Shown here piece by piece: positions 5,795 to 9,877 of a stretch of DNA of 9,877 nt. The DNA is taken from assembly GCA_001779455.1 (NCBI GenBank), contig MFKE01000028.1, positions 31,361 through 41,237 of the forward strand, given 5' to 3'. Numbering within the stretch: position 1 is the stretch's first letter; the number at the start of each line of letters is the position of its first letter. This DNA is from Candidatus Gottesmanbacteria bacterium RIFOXYB1_FULL_47_11. GTDB lineage: Bacteria; Patescibacteriota; Microgenomatia; UBA10105; UBA927. A model generated the notes under the pieces. That model was not told the origin of the DNA, ran no database searches, and saw only the letters and a list, made by a program, of their open reading frames with translations. The translations under genes were made by a program, and so were the position numbers.

Positions 5795-6970
5795 ATGCTG
5801 AGAAGCCTCAAAGGGCTCTATCATCTACTGGTTGCAATCTATGCCAACATCCGTTTTGGCTTCCCGGGCCGCAAGCTGATTGTCATCGGAGTCACCGGCA
5901 CCGACGGCAAAACGACAACCACCACGCTTATTTACGAAATCTTGAAAAACGCTGGGCACAAAACAAGCATGATTACCTCCGTGCACGCCGTTATTGCAGG
6001 GAAAACGTACGATACAGGCTTTCATGTGACAACTCCGAACGCCTTCTGGGTGCAGAAGTACCTGAGGGAAGCAGTTGACCACAAAGATACGCACATGGTC
6101 CTTGAAGTGACCAGCCATGCATTGTCGCAATCACGGGTTTTCGGCGTGCCGTTTGCCGCCGGCGTTATCACCAATGTTACCCATGAACATCTTGACTGGC
6201 ATAAAACGTTTGAACAGTACATGAAAACGAAACTCTTGCTTCTTAAGCGCGCAAGAGTTGCCGTCGTCAACCGCGATGAGGCAGAGGTATACAACCGCGC
6301 AATGCCCCTTCTCAGGCGGAAAACGGTCATCACGTACGGCATCCGCAGGGACGCAAAAATTACCCCGAGAAATTATCCGTTTACCACCACGCTTCTGGGT
6401 CAGTTTAACCGGTACAATTGCCTTGCGGCCATTGCAACTGCTTTTGCCCTTGATATACCCAAAAAAATAGTCCAGCGCACTGTTTCGGAATATTCCGGTC
6501 TGGTCGGGCGGATGGAGGTAGTTCAACGCGAGCCGTATATGATCATTGTGGATTTTGCCCATACGCCGAATGCGATTGACAAGGCACTGCGTACTGCCCG
6601 CGCCCTGACCAAAAAGCGCCTTATACACGTATTCGGCAGTGCGGGGCTCCGTGATGCTACCAAGCGGCCGCTGATGGGAAAAGCGTCAGGCAAATATGCA
6701 GACATCATCATACTTACGGAAGAGGATTACCGGACGGAGAACGTGGAAACCATTATGGACGAAATTACTGCGGGCATAGAGCCGGGTCCCCAGATATACC
6801 GTTTCCCCAACCGGCAGAATGCTATTGATTTTGCCGTAAAAACCGCCCAACCGAAAGATCTTATTATCATTACCGGCAAAGGACATGAGAAAAGTCTCTG
6901 CCGCGGGAAAACCGAATATCCGTGGACTGATCAGGCAGGGGTGACAAAGGCGCTTAAATTACTGTCATAA
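5795..6970 (+). CDS. murE: MurE-like UDP-MurNAc-peptide ligase lacking the N-terminal domain
   Basis: Mur-family ATP-dependent ligase, expected to add the third residue to UDP-MurNAc-L-Ala-D-Glu in the cytoplasm. The 391-residue product has the P-loop GTDGKTT (35-41), TSHAL, H130-E-H-L-D-W-H136, the MurE-type VDFAHTPNAI (252-261) and GKGHE near the end. The usual ~90-100-residue UDP-binding first domain is absent; only a ~27-residue helical lead precedes the central domain. The amino-acid-selecting DNPR motif of DAP-type MurE appears as E310-D-Y-R313, with only the Arg kept in register. The frame is open further upstream, but that part is antisense to the minus-strand gene; ATG 5795 is chosen for its promoter fit and the protein alignment. 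Stop and next start overlap as TAATG. MurE is the best call; another Mur/FPGS-type ligase cannot be excluded. Confidence 0.82.
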   Translation: MLRSLKGLYHLLVAIYANIRFGFPGRKLIVIGVTGTDGKTTTTTLIYEILKNAGHKTSMITSVHAVIAGKTYDTGFHVTTPNAFWVQKYLREAVDHKDTHMVLEVTSHALSQSRVFGVPFAAGVITNVTHEHLDWHKTFEQYMKTKLLLLKRARVAVVNRDEAEVYNRAMPLLRRKTVITYGIRRDAKITPRNYPFTTTLLGQFNRYNCLAAIATAFALDIPKKIVQRTVSEYSGLVGRMEVVQREPYMIIVDFAHTPNAIDKALRTARALTKKRLIHVFGSAGLRDATKRPLMGKASGKYADIIILTEEDYRTENVETIMDEITAGIEPGPQIYRFPNRQNAIDFAVKTAQPKDLIIITGKGHEKSLCRGKTEYPWTDQAGVTKALKLLS

Positions 6971-7686
6971 TGCAAGAAAACGAGCACATCATATATAAGT
7001 CAACACTTTTGAATCAACTAGACGTCGCGCACGGGTATTCGACCCGGGGCTTCGGCGATCTAAGGTGGAATAAGAACCGTCAAACGTTTTTAACTACGCT
7101 TGGAATGGCGTATGAAAATCTTGTTATGGGTGAACAGGTGCACGGAATACGAATTGCTCATGTGGATGATCATCAAAAGGGCAAAATAATACCGGGAACC
7201 GACGGGTTAATTTCAAGGAGTTCAGGGATTCTGCTTGGCGTAACATTTGCCGACTGCGTACCGTTGCTAGCCATTGACCAGAAAGCCGGTGTCATCGGTA
7301 CTGCTCATGCGGGGTGGAAGGGCACCCTCGCCGGAATTGCACGGGAATTTATTGATCACATGAAAAACGAAGGAGCTGATATAAAAAATATCTATGTTTC
7401 TATCGGTCCGCATATCGGTATGTGTTGCTACAACGTAGATGAAGGTAGGGCGCGCGCGTTTCAAAACCGGTTCGGAATGAATGAAAAAATTGCATCTCAG
7501 GCCGGTAACGATTGGCATCTGGATATCGGTATGGCAAACTATATGTCACTGTCGGACGCGGGGGTCCCTCAGACGCAGATTGACGTATCAGAGGTGTGCA
7601 CCGCTTGTCATGTGGATTCATTTAATTCGTTTAGACGTGACACGAAGGAAGCGTTCGGAGTGCAACTGGGAGTAATTTCTTTATGA
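6970..7686 (+). CDS. pgeF: Peptidoglycan editing factor PgeF (YfiH/LACC1 family)
   Basis: Cytoplasmic enzyme family known to remove L-Ser wrongly placed at position 1 of the UDP-MurNAc peptide; relatives also act on purine nucleosides, and older annotations call them polyphenol oxidases. The 238-residue product keeps the family landmarks: QVHG (56-59), TDG (77-79), FADCVP (93-98), H113-A-G-W-K-G, GPHIGMCCY (146-154), and a C-terminal CTACH with SFRRD. The His58, Cys96, His113 set corresponds to the catalytic residues described for LACC1/FAMIN. Placement between murE and murC supports the editing role. It overlaps murE by one base and murC by four (ATGA). No clear Shine-Dalgarno is seen, so it is probably translationally coupled. 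Confidence 0.93.
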   Translation: MQENEHIIYKSTLLNQLDVAHGYSTRGFGDLRWNKNRQTFLTTLGMAYENLVMGEQVHGIRIAHVDDHQKGKIIPGTDGLISRSSGILLGVTFADCVPLLAIDQKAGVIGTAHAGWKGTLAGIAREFIDHMKNEGADIKNIYVSIGPHIGMCCYNVDEGRARAFQNRFGMNEKIASQAGNDWHLDIGMANYMSLSDAGVPQTQIDVSEVCTACHVDSFNSFRRDTKEAFGVQLGVISL

Positions 7687-8987
7687 AACGGATTCACTTT
7701 GTCGGTATCAAAGGCGTGGCAATGACCGCTCTTGCCCTCTGGTATAAAGAAGCGGGCAACAAAGTCAGCGGCTCGGATGTGGTGGAGGAATTCCCCACGG
7801 ATGAAATTTTGGCCCAGGCAAAAATTTCCGTATTGCCGTTTGACGAAAAAAATATTTCCCGGGTGGGTCCGGATCTTGTCATATACACAGGCGCCCACAG
7901 CGGGAGGGAGAACAGTGAAGTGGCGGCGGCTGCCGTCCGCGGCATTCCGGTCGTGCCGCATGGTAAGGCACTGGGGGAAGTAATGAACGGAAAAAAACAG
8001 ATTTCCGTCGCCGGATCACACGGAAAAACGACAACAAGCGCGATGATCGCATGTATTCTTGCCCGTACGGGGCAGGATCCGTCATGGGCAATCGGCTGCG
8101 GGATAGTACGCGGACTGGGATTACCCGGGCATTTCGGAAAGGGAAATATATTTGTTGCCGAGGCGGATGAATATGTGACTGATCCCGGCCATGACCGGAC
8201 GCCCCGGTTCATGTGGCAGCACCCGGATATTCTTGCCGTAACCAATATTGAGTATGATCATCCGGATGCCTATGCGACGTTCGGGGACATGCAGGCGGCA
8301 TTTAAAGCACTGGAAGCGCAGTCAAAAATGACCATAAAGAGCGCCGACGTGCAGCTTTCCCGCGTGAGTTTCGGTGACGGGCGGACATTCTTTACCCTTT
8401 CAGAGCAGGGCACCAAGCTTTTTGATTTCACCCTCAAAGTTCCGGGCAGACATAATGCCCGGAATGCCGCAACCGCCGCGCTTGTGGCGCGTGAACTCGG
8501 ACTTTCATGGGAACAAATAGCGGAGGGTCTCTTAGCATTCGGCGGCACAAAGCGGAGATTTGAGATTGTCGGAGAAACAAACGGAGTGAAAATAATTGAT
8601 GATTATGCGCATCACCCCAGTGAAATAAAAGCAACGCTTGCTGCGGCCCGGGACTGGTATCCGGAGAGCCGGATCATCGCCGTGTTTCAGCCGCATACGT
8701 ATTCGCGCACCCATGCCCTTATGAGCGAATTTGCCCGTGCATTTGAAAAAGCTGATGAAGTAATTCTTACTGACATCTATGCATCTGCCCGCGAAACGGA
8801 AACCTTGGGAATAAGCGGGAAAACGCTTGTTGAGGAAACGGCCAAATATCACCGGAATGTGTATTTTGCGCCGGATTATGCGGCCACTGCAAAACGGCTG
8901 CGCGCTACCATGCAGCAATCTGATATTATTCTATTCATGGGCGCAGGAGATATTTATGGTTGGAGTAAACGATTTATTGAAAAATGA
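7683..8987 (+). CDS. murC: UDP-N-acetylmuramate--L-alanine ligase MurC (Mpl-like features)
   Basis: Cytoplasmic ATP-dependent ligase adding L-Ala to UDP-MurNAc. The 434-residue product (family usually 450-490) has all three Mur domains: the N-terminal nucleotide-binding GIKGVAMTALA (8-18), P-loop GSHGKTTT (111-118), E160-A-D-E-Y, a central NIEYDHPDAY, GTKRRFE, and D306-D-Y-A-H-H-P. The stretch after EADEY, with HDRTPRF and NIEYDHPD, resembles the recycling ligase Mpl more than classical MurC (EADESDASF, NIDADHMD). As the only such ligase seen, and next to murB, MurC is the likelier role. GGGAG precedes the start by ten bases; the ATGA overlap couples it to pgeF. Confidence 0.9.
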   Translation: MKRIHFVGIKGVAMTALALWYKEAGNKVSGSDVVEEFPTDEILAQAKISVLPFDEKNISRVGPDLVIYTGAHSGRENSEVAAAAVRGIPVVPHGKALGEVMNGKKQISVAGSHGKTTTSAMIACILARTGQDPSWAIGCGIVRGLGLPGHFGKGNIFVAEADEYVTDPGHDRTPRFMWQHPDILAVTNIEYDHPDAYATFGDMQAAFKALEAQSKMTIKSADVQLSRVSFGDGRTFFTLSEQGTKLFDFTLKVPGRHNARNAATAALVARELGLSWEQIAEGLLAFGGTKRRFEIVGETNGVKIIDDYAHHPSEIKATLAAARDWYPESRIIAVFQPHTYSRTHALMSEFARAFEKADEVILTDIYASARETETLGISGKTLVEETAKYHRNVYFAPDYAATAKRLRATMQQSDIILFMGAGDIYGWSKRFIEK

Positions 8988-9877
8988 GCCGCTGGCCGCG
9001 TATACAACCCTCAAAATCGGAGGACCGGCCGATTATTTTTATGATGCAAAAACAGTTGACGACTTCGTGAGCGCTATCTTACTCGGCCGGAAGCGTAAGT
9101 TGCCGGTTTTTGTTCTGGGCGGCGGAACCAATATTCTTATCGCCGATCGGGGGATCCGCGGCTTGGTGATAAAAAACAGCACACATGCAATAACGATCCG
9201 CGGAGCCAAGGGTAAACACATTGGCGGTAAGTCTGACGAGCTTGTGTTTGTTGCTGCAGACTCGGGAGTCGTCATGAATCATCTCATCCGTTTCACGATA
9301 GACGCGGGACTTGCGGGACTGGAAATGCAATTGGGTCTGCCCGGAACGGTAGGCGGGGCCGTGTATATGAATTCCAAATGGACTCATCCGGTCGGATATG
9401 TCGGAGACGTCGTATACCAGGCGGAAATACTTACGCCTGATAATGAGCGCAAACATGTACCGCGGTCATATTTTCAGTTTGCCTATGATTCATCGTATAT
9501 ACAAAAAACAAACGACATTGTCCTATCGGTCGTATTTGCCCTCCGGTCGGATGCGAAAGAACATCTGTGGGAAGTAGCCGACAAAAGCATAGCGTACCGG
9601 CGTCAAACGCAGCCGCAGGGAGTAAAATCTCCGGGGTGTACATTTAAAAATATTTCCCAGGCAGAAGCCCTCTCCGTGCCGACACCCGATCATACGACAA
9701 GCGCCGGATTTCTCATTGATCACGCCGGGTGTAAGGGGGTACGCGTGGGGGATGCGGAAATCTCCTCCGTTCACGCTAATTTTATCGTCAACCGGGGTCA
9801 GGCAACGGCCGCTGACGTGGTACAATTAATTGAAATGGTGCGCACCAACGTACAAAAAAAATTCGGGGTGCGGCTGG
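8956..9877 (+). CDS. murB: UDP-N-acetylenolpyruvoylglucosamine reductase MurB, 3'-partial
   Basis: FAD- and NADPH-dependent reductase making UDP-MurNAc, the MurC substrate. 307 residues are visible; only the last few are missing. FAD-domain motifs: TTLKIGGPADYF (17-28), LGGGTNILIADRGIRG (54-69), GLAGLEMQLGLPGTVGGAVY (118-137). C-terminal domain: RRQTQPQG, GCTFKN (227-232), GFLIDHAGCKGVRVGDAEIS and HANFIVN. The general-acid Ser of the family (GSxFKNP) is Cys228 here, and the usual FxYRxS motif reads FAYDSS, with Asp178 for Arg. The start overlaps the murC end by 32 bases; AGGAGA at 8945-8950, five bases before the ATG, decides it. Confidence 0.94.
   Translation, partial: MVGVNDLLKNEPLAAYTTLKIGGPADYFYDAKTVDDFVSAILLGRKRKLPVFVLGGGTNILIADRGIRGLVIKNSTHAITIRGAKGKHIGGKSDELVFVAADSGVVMNHLIRFTIDAGLAGLEMQLGLPGTVGGAVYMNSKWTHPVGYVGDVVYQAEILTPDNERKHVPRSYFQFAYDSSYIQKTNDIVLSVVFALRSDAKEHLWEVADKSIAYRRQTQPQGVKSPGCTFKNISQAEALSVPTPDHTTSAGFLIDHAGCKGVRVGDAEISSVHANFIVNRGQATAADVVQLIEMVRTNVQKKFGVRL

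Noticed and set aside
5719..5811. Longer start for the 116-residue minus-strand gene
   Set aside because: It would cross its own promoter and leave the strong AGGAGGTGAT unused inside the coding region.
6131..6628. 165-codon open frame on the minus strand
   Set aside because: It is antisense to murE motifs that are clearly under selection; no start signal.
7694..8245. 183-codon open frame on the minus strand
   Set aside because: It is a shadow of murC; the protein is Pro/Ser-rich without motifs, while the plus strand carries full MurC motifs.

Overview
The window is a compact bacterial cell-wall and division locus with short or overlapping gene junctions and the standard stop codons; TGA is used as a stop, so it is not one of the UGA=Gly lineages. 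The best guess for the organism is a Candidate Phyla Radiation (Patescibacteria) member, probably of Microgenomates type. The reasons are the single-chain class II GlyRS of archaeal/eukaryotic type, several enzymes shorter than the textbook versions (a MurE-like ligase without its N-terminal domain, a 264-residue RsmH), a MurC with Mpl-like motifs, and a rearranged dcw cluster. This assignment is an inference from memory of such genomes, not a database result.

Layout. Positions 1-1276 hold glycyl-tRNA synthetase, lacking only a few N-terminal residues. It is followed, with an ATGA overlap, by a membrane-anchored exported protein of unknown function (1273-1737). Positions 1738-2211 are a complex intergenic stretch. 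It carries a small minus-strand gene (1725-1961) with its own promoter, a second diverged copy of the last codons and stop of the 1273-1737 gene (2011-2046), a probable terminator, and then the mraZ promoter with four MraZ-type boxes on an exact 10-bp period. Positions 2212-5392 are the head of the dcw cluster in classical order: mraZ, rsmH, ftsL-like, ftsI. A second minus-strand orphan gene (5368-5718), clearly AT-richer than its neighbours, interrupts the cluster; its promoter is interleaved with a divergent promoter that appears to start a leaderless murE mRNA at 5795. Positions 5795-9877 are a tightly coupled murE-like, pgeF, murC, murB series; murB runs off the right edge.

How the genes work together. 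MraZ is the autoregulator of the cluster and RsmH modifies the 16S rRNA decoding centre. FtsL and FtsI are part of the septal peptidoglycan synthase. MurB and MurC complete UDP-MurNAc and add L-Ala, PgeF removes wrongly added L-Ser at that same position, and the MurE-like ligase adds the third residue. mraY, murD, murF, murG and ftsW are not in the window.

The most unusual signals are the two reverse-oriented orphan genes placed at operon joints. One is flanked by a duplicated gene 3' end whose two copies differ only at synonymous positions, which looks like a junction left by recombination or integration at the end of a coding sequence.
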